Shown: in pieces, positions 6,312 through 14,376 of the stretch
Position numbering within the stretch: position 1 is the first letter of the stretch
Layout of the letters: every line of letters begins with the position of its first letter
Source of the DNA: a virus
DNA length: 24,581 bases
Reading direction: 5' to 3' (one strand)
IMG/VR virus record: IMGVR_UViG_3300006917_000147
Coordinates: 1 to 24,581 of that record
The notes under the pieces: model-generated
Told to the model about the DNA's origin: nothing
Databases searched by the model: none
The model's input: the letters and a program-made list of their open reading frames with translations, nothing else
Made by a program: the position numbers and the translations under genes

Positions 6312-6531
6312 CTTCAACCTTGATCTTCAGGAAGCTGGTCGAATCAGGATCCCCAACCAATTGCGTGACGAGCGTGATGCACGCGCTGATACCACTAGCA
6401 ATGGTGGCCACAGCAAGAGCCTTCACAGCTTGCGTTGAAAGGTCAGGATTCTGCAGACCTGCCAGAAGGGTTGCGCCGGCAGCTGCCAGGAAGGATCGAA
6501 TCATCCTCTCGACCAAGAGCTTCGAAAACAT
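6298..6531 (-). CDS. Putative r1t-like phage holin
   Basis: The 77-residue protein has a basic, amphipathic N terminus (MFSKLLVERMIRSFLAAAGA), two hydrophobic segments (about 12-26 and 36-60, with ALAVATIASGISACITLV) and the tail pattern GDPDSTSFLK, typical of the Phage_r1t holin family in actinophages. It would form the membrane lesion that lets the amidase reach the wall. ATG at 6531 has AAGGA 11 bases ahead; ATG at 6504, preceded by GAGAGG, is an alternative and could give a shorter dual-start product. The amidase lies about 2.6 kb downstream. Confidence 0.75.
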   Translation of the reverse strand: MFSKLLVERMIRSFLAAAGATLLAGLQNPDLSTQAVKALAVATIASGISACITLVTQLVGDPDSTSFLKIKVEDAAR

Positions 6532-6622
6532 ATTGGGTTTGTTCCTTCAGTAAGGCTCCACAATTTGTGCAGAGCGCACCGGACAGACTCACTAGTGTAT
6601 TGCAGTCTTGGCATCTGATCAT
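6443..6622 (-). CDS. Small zinc-ribbon protein, overlaps the holin gene
   Basis: The start ATG at 6622 overlaps the stop of the 6619-6873 gene as ATGA, a classic coupled junction. The frame gives 59 residues. Residues 1-23 carry two CxxC knuckles (Cys4/Cys7 and Cys18/Cys21: MIRCQDCNTL, then ALCTNCGALL), a compact zinc ribbon. A short helix follows (KEQTQYVFEALG). The last 30 codons or so run through the holin gene in another frame and may be unconstrained. Without this ORF the space 6532-6618 would hold no gene, although nearly every other late junction is tight. Possible roles are a small DNA/RNA-binding or protein-binding factor; none can be named. Confidence 0.6.
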   Translation of the reverse strand: MIRCQDCNTLVSLSGALCTNCGALLKEQTQYVFEALGREDDSILPGSCRRNPSGRSAES

Positions 6623-6873
6623 TCGTCAGACTCGTCATCTTCATCATGCAGCACATCATCAATGTCAGCGCAATAGAGCATCTGTTTGAAGGTGCCAGTG
6701 ACCAATAGCCCTAGAGCCTCAAAGGGTCCAATGAGATCATCATCATGTGAGACTTTGAGCAGGTCACCTTCGGCATCGTAGATAACAGAGATGACTCTGA
6801 TATCTGGAAAGCTCGAGCTCTGATCTTCAATTGGTTGCTCTGATTCGTTAGGCAAGATCGAGCTTCCATTCAC
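6619..6873 (-). CDS. Hypothetical acidic protein, 84 residues
   Basis: The first in-frame start is GTG at 6873, overlapping the phosphoesterase gene by 26 bases. TTG at 6855, with GGAAG seven bases ahead, is a possible alternative. The protein is strongly acidic, ending DDVLHDEDDESDE, with a beta-rich centre (IRVISVIYDAEGDLLKVSHD) and DDLIGPFEALGLLV. Similar small acidic proteins occur near holins in actinophages, but no function is established from the sequence. Its stop overlaps the zinc-ribbon start. Confidence 0.65.
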   Translation of the reverse strand: MNGSSILPNESEQPIEDQSSSFPDIRVISVIYDAEGDLLKVSHDDDLIGPFEALGLLVTGTFKQMLYCADIDDVLHDEDDESDE

Positions 6874-7870
6874 TGGTCACTCGTCCCTTGACAGGATCGA
6901 TGAAATGCAGACGTTGCGAAGGTGTGCCAGTAGCCGCGACGAATTCTCGAGCGAATTCGTTCGAGGATTCTGGTGAGCCTGACATGAAGACCTGTCTTCC
7001 GTCAGCACCTGACAATGTTTGATGGGTGTGGAAATGTCCAATGTAGGTGTCTCTGAATTGTGGTAGGACACCAGCTGCCCATGCGTTGACTTTGCGAAGG
7101 ATTCCGTATGCCGGCAGATTGCCGCCCCATGCGTTGATCTGGTCTCCATGGATCAACAGAGCTCGATAGGTACCGATCTCTACGATCTGATGCCAGGTGT
7201 CTGCGTGATGCCAAGTGAGTCTCTGATTGTGTGCGAGCCTGTCTGCTGCAATCCTGTACGCAATTCGGTCGATGTTGTCATTGCGCGGGTTCTCTCCGCG
7301 CCGGCCCAACCTGCCATGGTTCCCATGGATATCCCACACTGTGACGGATGTGAAGGCTTCGAGCAGTGTGCTGATCAGCTGCTCAATCATGTTGGCTACT
7401 GCAAAGAGCTGCTCGTACAGGAGAGCATCGAGCTCATAGGCTTGACCAGGAAAGATGCCAATACCCTCCACCATGTCACCACCTAGCAGCACCACACATT
7501 CATTGACAGGTTGTGCTGAACGCTGCACATCAACAATGTGCAGCACCTTTGCTGCCAGTTTCTCGAGTCGTGCTTGTGCGATCTCGACTCCATAGTCTGC
7601 TGCTCTTTTGCCAACCTGCCAGTCTGTGGTGTGCAGGAGCGCAACCTGGTGGGAGCTGGTGCGCCGATCACGTTTCGGCGCAGTCAGTTTGGGTCTTCCT
7701 TGGGAGAGCGCAGCATCATGTGCTGCCACATAGACAGCATCGACCAGCTGCTCTGTGCGTGCTTTCTCTCGAGCAAGCTGTTGTGAGAGTCGCCGGCAGG
7801 TCTGTTGCAGCTCGATGATCTGATCTGCTGCAGCTGCAAATTCTGTCAGTGAGGGTTTCTGGTTAGGCAC
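6848..7870 (-). CDS. Calcineurin-like metallophosphoesterase with N-terminal coiled coil
   Basis: Residues 12-55 form a coiled coil (IIELQQTCRRLSQQLAREKA). Residues 75-320 carry the metallophosphoesterase motifs in order: TTDWQVGK (Asp83, Gln85 in place of the usual His), GGDMVEG (Asp132), GNHGR (Asn184, His185), HGDQ (His241) and GHFHTH (His279, His281). It should hydrolyse phosphoesters, perhaps of nucleic acid, with a two-metal centre. The Asp-x-Gln first motif is a variant known to me from other phage members of the fold. The start is GTG at 7870, overlapping the previous stop by eight bases. Its place inside the tail/lysis block is notable. Confidence 0.85.
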   Translation of the reverse strand: MPNQKPSLTEFAAAADQIIELQQTCRRLSQQLAREKARTEQLVDAVYVAAHDAALSQGRPKLTAPKRDRRTSSHQVALLHTTDWQVGKRAADYGVEIAQARLEKLAAKVLHIVDVQRSAQPVNECVVLLGGDMVEGIGIFPGQAYELDALLYEQLFAVANMIEQLISTLLEAFTSVTVWDIHGNHGRLGRRGENPRNDNIDRIAYRIAADRLAHNQRLTWHHADTWHQIVEIGTYRALLIHGDQINAWGGNLPAYGILRKVNAWAAGVLPQFRDTYIGHFHTHQTLSGADGRQVFMSGSPESSNEFAREFVAATGTPSQRLHFIDPVKGRVTSEWKLDLA

Positions 7871-8111
7871 GACGCGTCCGCGGATACTGTTTGGTTAGGT
7901 ATGCAATGCGTGCACGCGTTGCTTGCTCTGCTGAATAACCACAGATATCAATCAGATAGCATCTGATTTGTGATTGATCGACAGCTCCGGATTGCCAAGC
8001 CTCGAGGATCTCTGGCCATTCTTTGATCGATGGCAACCAGGCTTGTGATCCTGGTGCATTCTTTCCGATCTTTGCTGCGTAATCAGTCAGCGTGATCTTG
8101 CTGCTGGCCAT
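7863..8111 (-). CDS. Hypothetical protein, 82 residues, coupled to phosphoesterase
   Basis: The start is ATG at 8111 (GGAA lies six bases before it), inside the last 29 bases of the preceding gene. The protein is helical: MASSKITLTDYAAKIGKNAP, then WLPSIKEWPEILEAWQSGAV, then CYLIDICGYSAEQATRARIA and a basic end. The pattern of a short N-terminal helix, a Trp-rich pair of helices and a terminal helix resembles small DNA-binding or adaptor folds, without a clear motif. Close coupling to the phosphoesterase suggests joint function, which is inference. Confidence 0.62.
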   Translation of the reverse strand: MASSKITLTDYAAKIGKNAPGSQAWLPSIKEWPEILEAWQSGAVDQSQIRCYLIDICGYSAEQATRARIAYLTKQYPRTRRA

Positions 8112-8487
8112 CAATATTCCAATCTTTGCGCCGGTCGAGCTCTCGAACCTTTTGCTCTAGGAACAGGCTGCGTTGTGATTCGTCACTGATGTGAGTGAGC
8201 ATTGCGTTGGATAGAGCGCGCACATCTGTGTGCAGTCCATCGATCTTGTGCTCGAGCCCGTCGACGCGTTCATCGATCTTCTTGATACGTTGACCTAGCG
8301 TCGGACCTTCGATGCTGACAGGTTCATCAAGATGGTTCAGATTGCTATCGATGCGCTCGACTGTTTTCTTGGTGCGTCGAGCTTGAAACCAAATGCCGGT
8401 AAGGGTCCCAATGAATCCAGCTATTGCTGTGATCAGTAGTGCTTCATCTGCGAGCGTTTGATTGCTCGTCCAATCCAAGATGCCCAT
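8083..8487 (-). CDS. DUF2746-like membrane-anchored coiled-coil protein
   Basis: Residues 13-34 (ALLITAIAGFIGTLTGIWFQ) form one transmembrane helix, followed by a basic patch (ARRTKKT) and a long coiled coil from about residue 40 to 125 (LGQRIKKIDERVDGLEHKID and on). This is the layout of DUF2746 proteins, common in mycobacteriophage lysis and tail regions and often proposed as holin partners. Its position between the tail proteins and the phosphoesterase/holin block is consistent. The ATG at 8487 lies three bases after the previous stop. Confidence 0.7.
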   Translation of the reverse strand: MGILDWTSNQTLADEALLITAIAGFIGTLTGIWFQARRTKKTVERIDSNLNHLDEPVSIEGPTLGQRIKKIDERVDGLEHKIDGLHTDVRALSNAMLTHISDESQRSLFLEQKVRELDRRKDWNIDGQQQDHAD

Positions 8488-8490
8488 CGA

Positions 8491-9060
8491 TCATGCTGAT
8501 TGCCAGATGGCAGAGAATCTGTGTGTGCAGGTCGTGCCAGTGAGCGCGACGCCGGCAGAGTGATCTTGCCGAATGAACATTTCAATGTAGTCACCTGCAA
8601 CCAGTTTGCACATTGTGGTGATCGAGAGACCAGTGAGAATGAAACCTGTCTCACTCATCATGTTGCTTTGCTGTGCAATCATCGTGCCAGTGTTGTAATC
8701 ACCAGCAGAATTCTTCCTGATCATTATCTGTGCAGCATCAGCCTGATTCACATTGGCCATCGTCACATGACCAGTAATGAGATAGAGACCATCACCATCA
8801 GTCGGAATAGTCAGCCTGCTGGTATTGGTTGTGAGTGAATGCATGGACGCGGTATCCCAATCCTCTGTGGGAAAGGTCATCAACGTCCAGCTGGCAGCAC
8901 CAATGGTGGTGGTAGCTGTGCTCGTAGCTCCAACAGAGCACCTACCAACATTGGCAGTACCGGACCCAAACCAATTGCTGTTATCGATCAACAGGTTGTA
9001 ATCCGTCGCAGTCACCCTATAGCCGCTCGAGCGACTGGTAGCGAGGGTCCATTTAGCCAT
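8491..9060 (-). CDS. C1q/TNF-like tail tip or fibre protein
   Basis: This 189-residue protein has a short N-terminal stem (MAKWTLATSRSSGYRVTATD) and a C1q-like jelly-roll: LTIPTDGDGLYLITGHVTMA, AAQIMIRKNSAGDYNTGTMI, VAGDYIEMFIRQDHSAGVAL, and a closing strand HRFSAIWQ. The DGxYxITGHV pattern followed by IRKN and GDYIEMFIRQD is typical of C1q/TNF-fold domains in phage receptor-binding proteins, which assemble as trimers. It directly follows the large tail protein, so it may form its receptor-binding partner. The ATG at 9060 is six bases after the previous stop. Confidence 0.72.
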   Translation of the reverse strand: MAKWTLATSRSSGYRVTATDYNLLIDNSNWFGSGTANVGRCSVGATSTATTTIGAASWTLMTFPTEDWDTASMHSLTTNTSRLTIPTDGDGLYLITGHVTMANVNQADAAQIMIRKNSAGDYNTGTMIAQQSNMMSETGFILTGLSITTMCKLVAGDYIEMFIRQDHSAGVALTGTTCTHRFSAIWQSA

Positions 9061-9066
9061 TGGTCA

Positions 9067-10941
9067 TCATCCAAGGATGGTTGTCTGTCCAAGCAATCCA
9101 TAGGTTGCATCCTCGAGCAACCAAGGTTGAATTGCTGGACTGCCAGTAAAGGTAGTGTTCCAGGTTTCTGGTGTGAAGGTATGTGCGATCTGCTCAACAA
9201 TCATCTGCTGTGAGATACGCGTTCCAATCCTATTGGGTTGGAGCTCGAAGGTGATTCTATCTGCCAACTTCGCGCCCAATACCTTCGGATAACTAGTGCT
9301 TGGGTCGCGTTGTGGAATCACCATCCAATCTTTGATACGCAAGATTGGTTCAGCGTATTGCTGCACATGAATGGACGCATAGGTTTGTGCGTCGCTCTGC
9401 GAGTCGAGCAGGGTCTCAATCTGACGAGCTCGAATGCCATAGGTCGTCTGACTCGTCGTATCGGATGCGACAAATGCTGCACCTTGACTGGTGGTCACAG
9501 TCACCTGGTTGGCTAGGAATTCGTCGGAATAGGTGATGCCACCAACGCTCGAGAATCTGACTGTGCCGGCAACACCACTATCACTGTAGGTAGCTTGACT
9601 GGTAGTGGATCTGGTTGCTGTGAAGTCATTGGTTCTGTTCAGGAACATGACGTTGCCAGACCCATTGACAAAGATGCGTCCACCTTCTGTGCGCGCAAGA
9701 GCTTGCAGCACACTGAGCGCAGACGTTCCCCATTTCATGCCACCAGGTTGAACGGTACCGGTATCGAGCGCACTGGTGGTTCCGTCTGTCTTCTCGCGCC
9801 ATGCTGTTGGCCAGCCGGCAGCGTTCAAGACCTGCGTGATCCAGTCTGTGGTGGTCGTACCGGTCGATGGCACGCCGCGCAAACCTGCTGCTGCGAGCTG
9901 CTCGACCTGTGCTGCTGTCAGCTCTGTATTCCAGATGCTGATGTGCGCTAGATCACCTGTGTAGTAACCACTATCTGTGGTGGTGCCATTGGCAATGGCA
10001 ATGAGCTGCCATCCATTTGCGTCACCACCTGTACCGGTAGTGTTACCGGTCGAGAGCAGGACACCATCCACATAGATTTTGATGGCACCTGAACCTGCGT
10101 AACTGACTACTGCGTGATGCCAGAGATCATCGTCAGCTCGAAAGCCTGAGTGACCTGTGTTGCTCGAGCCTCGCCGGTATGCGAGTCGTCCCAATTCATC
10201 GATCCCAATGCACGCAGGATTGGTCGAGTCTGCGCTAGCCAGGATCGGATTGAATCCACCAGATGGGCCAGCAGTATTGGTCTTGAAGAAAAAGCTGACA
10301 GTGAATGCACTAGTAGTATTGACAGCAGATCCAATGGCACCGTAGGTGCCATCATATGTTTGACTAGATCCAGTCAACCAATTGCTTGGTGCGCTACCAG
10401 TCTTGGGAGTCGCAGTCGTATTGGTGAAGGTGTAGGTGTCTTCCTTGTCTGCGACGAGCACATCTGTTGTGCCTAGTGGCCACCATGCAAGCAGGTTTGC
10501 GCTCGCAATGGTTGTGACTGTGTAACTGTAGAAGTCTGCCGGCAGATCGACTGCAGCAAGGTATGCCAGACCATCGTAGGCTTCGATGTTGGTGGTGCTG
10601 TCTCCATCGACCTGTGGTGCTAGTGGCCAACCTGCAACGTGACCTTTGAACAGAGCGTAGGTCACACTGTTGTAGGTGGCAGTGAGCCTGATGAGTCTTC
10701 GAGCTTTCAATCCAGTAGGACTGATGCTGGACGCATAGAAAGGATCGAAGGTACGAGCTCTGTTGTCGAGCACCAGGTTGAGGGTACCGGTAGAGAAATC
10801 CTCGAGCTCATTGGTTCGACCAACGCGCAAGGAACCTGACCTGGTGTAACTGGTGATATCCGTCCAGGTGAGCGTGCCAGTCTCGAGCGCACTGTTAGCA
10901 AATGCGACTTCGACCTTTACTGTCGGAATGCTTATCGGCAT
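9067..10941 (-). CDS. Large minor tail protein with LamG/concanavalin domain
   Basis: The start is ATG at 10941, overlapping the tape-measure stop as TGATG; this gives 624 residues. Residues 1-145 resemble the distal-tail part of actinophage minor tail proteins (SYTRSGSLRVGRTNELEDFS, LDNRARTFDPFYA). Residues 150-350 are a LamG/ConA-like sandwich (LAWWPLG, FTVSFFFKT, LWHHAVVSYAGSGAIKIYVD, GDLAHISIWN, LTAAQVEQLA), common in carbohydrate-binding tail parts. Residues 365-624 return to a tail-hub-like region (WITQVLNAAGWP, DRITFELQPNRIGTRI, QQMIVEQIAHTFTPETWNTT). It probably forms the tail tip next to the tape measure and may bind surface glycans. Confidence 0.82.
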   Translation of the reverse strand: MPISIPTVKVEVAFANSALETGTLTWTDITSYTRSGSLRVGRTNELEDFSTGTLNLVLDNRARTFDPFYASSISPTGLKARRLIRLTATYNSVTYALFKGHVAGWPLAPQVDGDSTTNIEAYDGLAYLAAVDLPADFYSYTVTTIASANLLAWWPLGTTDVLVADKEDTYTFTNTTATPKTGSAPSNWLTGSSQTYDGTYGAIGSAVNTTSAFTVSFFFKTNTAGPSGGFNPILASADSTNPACIGIDELGRLAYRRGSSNTGHSGFRADDDLWHHAVVSYAGSGAIKIYVDGVLLSTGNTTGTGGDANGWQLIAIANGTTTDSGYYTGDLAHISIWNTELTAAQVEQLAAAGLRGVPSTGTTTTDWITQVLNAAGWPTAWREKTDGTTSALDTGTVQPGGMKWGTSALSVLQALARTEGGRIFVNGSGNVMFLNRTNDFTATRSTTSQATYSDSGVAGTVRFSSVGGITYSDEFLANQVTVTTSQGAAFVASDTTSQTTYGIRARQIETLLDSQSDAQTYASIHVQQYAEPILRIKDWMVIPQRDPSTSYPKVLGAKLADRITFELQPNRIGTRISQQMIVEQIAHTFTPETWNTTFTGSPAIQPWLLEDATYGLLGQTTILG

Positions 10942-13487
10942 CAAGCAACCTTGATCTGCAAAGGTCCGTTCCGACGTTGGTACGCAGCAAGAGCATCGAC
11001 CACAGCAGCACCAATGTCAGCAGGACTGGACAAAGGTGATGCATTCACATTGATCGTGATCGAGCTTGGGCTACCAAGGCTCGAGATCCTGCTCAAAGGA
11101 ATGATTGCTTCCGGTCCAGCCTCACCAACCAGACCCAACGTCGGAGCAGTGACGATGCCACCAGTCGCAAATCTGGTCACACCATTCTGGTGATAGGTCG
11201 TCCGATCAGAGCTAGGAGAAGGATCGTTCTCCCAACGCGGAAGACCATTCGGCAACCAACCAAGACCAGGAAGGTTCCGAAGATTTCTGATGATCGGATT
11301 GATCACACCAACCAGAGCATTCCACGCGGTACGCAAAGCATTCTTCACACCATCGAAGATGCCAGAGAAGACACCAACCACAGCATCCTTGACAGTCCCA
11401 ATGACAGCTTTGAGACCATCGACCATCTTCGACCAGACACCAATGATCAGACCCAAATACCATTGGATCGAATTGAAGATGCCAGAGAAAACAGTCTTGA
11501 TGAAATCCCAAATGCCGGTAAAGACTCCGACCACCACGCGTTTGATGGTGTCGAAATGCGTCACGATCAAACCAACCACCAGTCCAATCGGACCAGTAAA
11601 GAGCATGATCAGAAGCTTCCAGTGATCACCAATCCAAGAGACAACACTCATCACCTTCTCTTTCACAAGATCGAAAGCACCAATGAATGTTGACTTCAGG
11701 AATCTGCCCACAGCATCGACTGCATCTCTAAACCAACCAACCTTCTTGTACGCAACAATCAGTGCAGCAGTCAATGCGACAACACCAGCAATGACCAAGA
11801 AGATCGGATTGGCCAGCATCGTCGCAGTGAGTGCGCGAAACACTCCAATGATCGATGTACCCACAGACTTGAGCGCACCACCAGCCTTCGCAAAAATGCC
11901 GAAAGCCTTACTGCTCTTGATCGACTCACTGGCCACACCACGCAACGCACCAAAGATGGATTGACCACGCGTCGCAGCAACATTCGAAAGAGTCTGAAAA
12001 CCAGACTTCATCGAGCTGATGTTTCCACCAGCCTTCTTCAGAGGATCGATGAGATTCGTGATACCAGTCTTGGTGCTTCCAAGCACGCTCGAGAAACCAC
12101 CAACAGCAGCCTTCGCACCCTTGAACAGCAGGAAAGCTTCAACCAATTTGGTGAGCAATGGTGGTGGAATGGAAGCAATGAGGTTGGCAGCAGTAGCTGC
12201 GAGTGATGCCAATGCCGGCAGCAAAGGTGCAAGAGCTGTCAACGCGTCTGCGAGATCCTGACCAACAGCAACAGCAACATCACCAAGAGTCGTAGCCAGG
12301 TCTGGCAACACAGGTGCAAGCTGATTGATCGCATCGACCAGAGCACCAGACAAGGTGGACCCAACCTGCATGACCACAGGAATGAGCTGATTGAATACCG
12401 GTACCAGTGCTCCGATAGCCGGCAGGATCGCATCCATCAATGCGAGACCCACAGGAATGATCTGTGGGAGCAACGCACCAAAGGCTGCAGCAAACTGAGT
12501 GAGCAAGGGTCCAGCAGCAATAGCCACCTGCTGCAGAGCGAGACCCACCGCGCTCATCACCTGGCCAATCGGACCAAGAGCTGGTGTGACTGCACCAAGA
12601 GCAACATTGATTGCAGTACCCAATCCTGCGAGGATTGGAGCAAAGCTCGCAATGATTGGTTGCATTGCCGGAATGATCTGCTGGATAACAGGAAGCAGCA
12701 TCTGCTCGAATGGAGTGATGATGCTCTTGATTACCGGAATGATCTGCTGTGCCAATGGCAGGAGCGCAGCACCAAGGCTCTCTTGCAGGTTGCCTAGCTG
12801 CACCTTGAGTCGCTCGATGGGATTGGCAGCTGCTTCAGCAGCACCACCAAATTGAGTACCAAGCTCTGCGAGAATGATCTTCTGAGCACCAAGCAGATCA
12901 CCAGATGCTTGCAGAGATTTGATCTGTTCCTTCTGCTGATCAGTGAAGATGATGCCGGCACGCGTCAGCTTCGTCAGACCATCAGCAGGATCTTGGAGAG
13001 CCTTGCCGATCATCACTGTTGCGCTCTGCAGGTCTGTGCCCATGGCAGCAGACAGGTTCAGAGCAGCAAGAGCAGCCTGGTTGAAAATGTCATTACCCTT
13101 ACCAAGCTCATTGCGAACATTGGTAAAGGTCATCAGCACATTGGCAGCACCCTGGACAACCTCATCGTCCACACCAGAGAGCTCACTCAAAGAGTCTGCT
13201 AGTGCAGAGACCTGCTCACGCGTGACATTGGCAACACCACCAGTCGAAGCGATGACTGCATCAGTCAGCTTGGCAACGCGTTGCGATTCGAGCGCAGCAT
13301 CAATTGCGCTCTTCGAGAAATAGGCTGCGCCGGCAGCAGCAGCAGTCAGACCAAGAGCAAGGGTCTTGCCGACAGCAGCAAACCTGCTACCTAGGGAATC
13401 ACCTGCACGCTCAACAGATTCAAAAGCCTTCTGAGCTCCGCGTGCGTCACCAAGAATCTCGACTGTAAGTCTGCGAGTCTTAGCCAT
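10941..13487 (-). CDS. Tape measure protein
   Basis: At 848 residues this is the longest protein in the window. It shows the usual tape-measure composition: an N-terminal part with GDARGAQKAFESVERAGDSL, a long hydrophobic, Ala/Leu/Pro-rich centre with repeated helices (for example LPLAQQIIPVIKSIITPFEQ), a membrane-like segment near residue 560 (NPIFLVIAGVVALTAALIVA), amphipathic repeats around 590-720, and a C-terminal tail. It sets tail length; at about 0.15 nm per residue the tail would be near 125 nm. The position right after the chaperone/gp10-like genes fits. ATG at 13487 has AGGAA five bases ahead. CTCGAG sites are sparse here (two seen). Confidence 0.92.
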   Translation of the reverse strand: MAKTRRLTVEILGDARGAQKAFESVERAGDSLGSRFAAVGKTLALGLTAAAAGAAYFSKSAIDAALESQRVAKLTDAVIASTGGVANVTREQVSALADSLSELSGVDDEVVQGAANVLMTFTNVRNELGKGNDIFNQAALAALNLSAAMGTDLQSATVMIGKALQDPADGLTKLTRAGIIFTDQQKEQIKSLQASGDLLGAQKIILAELGTQFGGAAEAAANPIERLKVQLGNLQESLGAALLPLAQQIIPVIKSIITPFEQMLLPVIQQIIPAMQPIIASFAPILAGLGTAINVALGAVTPALGPIGQVMSAVGLALQQVAIAAGPLLTQFAAAFGALLPQIIPVGLALMDAILPAIGALVPVFNQLIPVVMQVGSTLSGALVDAINQLAPVLPDLATTLGDVAVAVGQDLADALTALAPLLPALASLAATAANLIASIPPPLLTKLVEAFLLFKGAKAAVGGFSSVLGSTKTGITNLIDPLKKAGGNISSMKSGFQTLSNVAATRGQSIFGALRGVASESIKSSKAFGIFAKAGGALKSVGTSIIGVFRALTATMLANPIFLVIAGVVALTAALIVAYKKVGWFRDAVDAVGRFLKSTFIGAFDLVKEKVMSVVSWIGDHWKLLIMLFTGPIGLVVGLIVTHFDTIKRVVVGVFTGIWDFIKTVFSGIFNSIQWYLGLIIGVWSKMVDGLKAVIGTVKDAVVGVFSGIFDGVKNALRTAWNALVGVINPIIRNLRNLPGLGWLPNGLPRWENDPSPSSDRTTYHQNGVTRFATGGIVTAPTLGLVGEAGPEAIIPLSRISSLGSPSSITINVNASPLSSPADIGAAVVDALAAYQRRNGPLQIKVA

Positions 13488-13495
13488 TGTGATTC

Positions 13496-13945
13496 CTAAT
13501 CATGGAATGCGAGCGCAGCAATGCGCTCGAATTCGTCACCATACATATCGATGATCTTCTGAGTCTCCGCGCGCATCGTCGGAAACAGGAAGTAACCAGT
13601 ATTACCGTAACCAGGAGTCTTCCATAACGGAAACTGCCGATAGTAGAGAGCACCAAATTCTGCGCCGGCAAACCAAGGAATCTGAGCGTTACCACCAGTC
13701 AGCGTTGCTCGAGCCTGAGCACGACCTGAACGCATGGTGCGCGCAGCCTTGTGCTGTTGCTTGCCGACACCAGCTGCTCGAGCGATAGCACGCACGCGGA
13801 TATGTTCGGCAACGCGCCAATTCACAGCCTTGAGCATGGCTTGTCCATCCGGCCCACCCTGCTCTCTGACAAGTCTGAGCTCGCGCCGAAATTCACGCAA
13901 GCCTGTGACCTTGAGTGAACCTTCTCCGCGCACAGGTGCTGGCAT
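13496..13945 (-). CDS. HK97 gp10-like tail completion protein
   Basis: The 149-residue protein is basic, with an N-terminal helix (GLREFRRELRLVREQGGPDG), a helix rich in Ala and Arg (AEHIRVRAIARAAGVGKQQH), a beta region containing AEFGALYYRQFPLW and GYFLFPTM, and a terminal helix (MRAETQKIIDMYGDEFERIA). This order matches HK97 gp10-like proteins. In many siphophages these lie between head connectors and the tail terminator; here the gene lies between the chaperone and tape measure genes. The start ATG is 10 bases after the gpGT stop. Confidence 0.65.
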   Translation of the reverse strand: MPAPVRGEGSLKVTGLREFRRELRLVREQGGPDGQAMLKAVNWRVAEHIRVRAIARAAGVGKQQHKAARTMRSGRAQARATLTGGNAQIPWFAGAEFGALYYRQFPLWKTPGYGNTGYFLFPTMRAETQKIIDMYGDEFERIAALAFHD

Positions 13946-13955
13946 GATCTCTGCT

Positions 13956-14374
13956 CTAACGCTGTCGAGCTATCTCTTGATTGCGTTGCACAATGTAGTC
14001 ATACATTGCTTCGAGCATTCCTGGTGGAGAATCCAACAGGTCTTGTGGTGCAATGCCAGTCTCGACTGACATTGCAGCAATCAAGTAACTGAAGGATTCT
14101 CTACGAAAGGGGAATCTGCTTCGACCAGCTCAACGCTAGTAACGCTGTCCAACCATGCATCGAACGCCGGCACAGCATCACCAGTCGTAGCTGCAGAGCT
14201 GCGCTCACTCTCCCAACCTAGCCAGTAGATATCGGAGAGCTTCTGGTTCTCCGACAGAGCCTTAGCCAGACCAATCTTGTGAGCACGCTCGAAAGCAACA
14301 ATGGTCTTGGGAGTAACCAAGTAAGAAGCTGCTTCACCAGACTGCTTAGTGACCTTGACTTGGAAGCTCTGCAT
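13956..14374 (-). CDS. Tail assembly chaperone gpGT, made by -1 frameshift
   Basis: Translation starts as gpG at 14374 and shifts back one base at the slippery heptamer C CCT TTC (14111-14105). It then continues from 14105 in the -1 frame to TAG at 13956-13958. The product is 139 residues: 90 from the gpG frame and 49 added. The added part reads RRESFSYLIAAMSVETGIAP, then LLDSPPGMLEAMYDYIVQRN, the usual helical T domain with a final RNQEIARQR. The lambda-like pair gpG/gpGT guides tail tube assembly around the tape measure. The short T frame lacks its own start and is only explained by the shift. Confidence 0.85.
14081..14374 (-). CDS. Tail assembly chaperone gpG
   Basis: This is the unshifted product, 97 residues, ending at TGA 14081-14083. 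It begins MQSFQVKVTKQSGEAASYLV, a beta-rich start, followed by helices (ETIVAFERAHKIGLAKAL-like, YWLGWESERSS) and an acidic loop (VELVEADSPFVENPSVT). It sits directly after the tail tube gene and before the gp10-like and tape measure genes, the usual place for this chaperone. ATG at 14374 lies two bases after the tube protein stop. Confidence 0.8.
   Translation of the reverse strand: MQSFQVKVTKQSGEAASYLVTPKTIVAFERAHKIGLAKALSENQKLSDIYWLGWESERSSAATTGDAVPAFDAWLDSVTSVELVEADSPFVENPSVT
14105..14111 (-). promoter_or_regulatory. -1 ribosomal frameshift slippery heptamer
   Basis: On the coding strand the bases are C CCT TTC, an X-XXY-YYZ heptamer in the gpG frame (codons CCT 14110-14108 and TTC 14107-14105). 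Both tRNAs can re-pair after a one-base slip (CCC and TTT). The gpG stop is 22 bases downstream, and the -1 frame then stays open for 49 codons with chaperone-like sequence. No obvious downstream pseudoknot was checked. Confidence 0.82.
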
Positions 14375-14376
14375 GA

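Noticed and set aside
11190-11693. Open frame of 167 codons on the plus strand opposite the tape measure gene
   Set aside because: Asp/His/Asn/Arg-rich translation typical of an antisense frame to a hydrophobic helical protein; no start signal.
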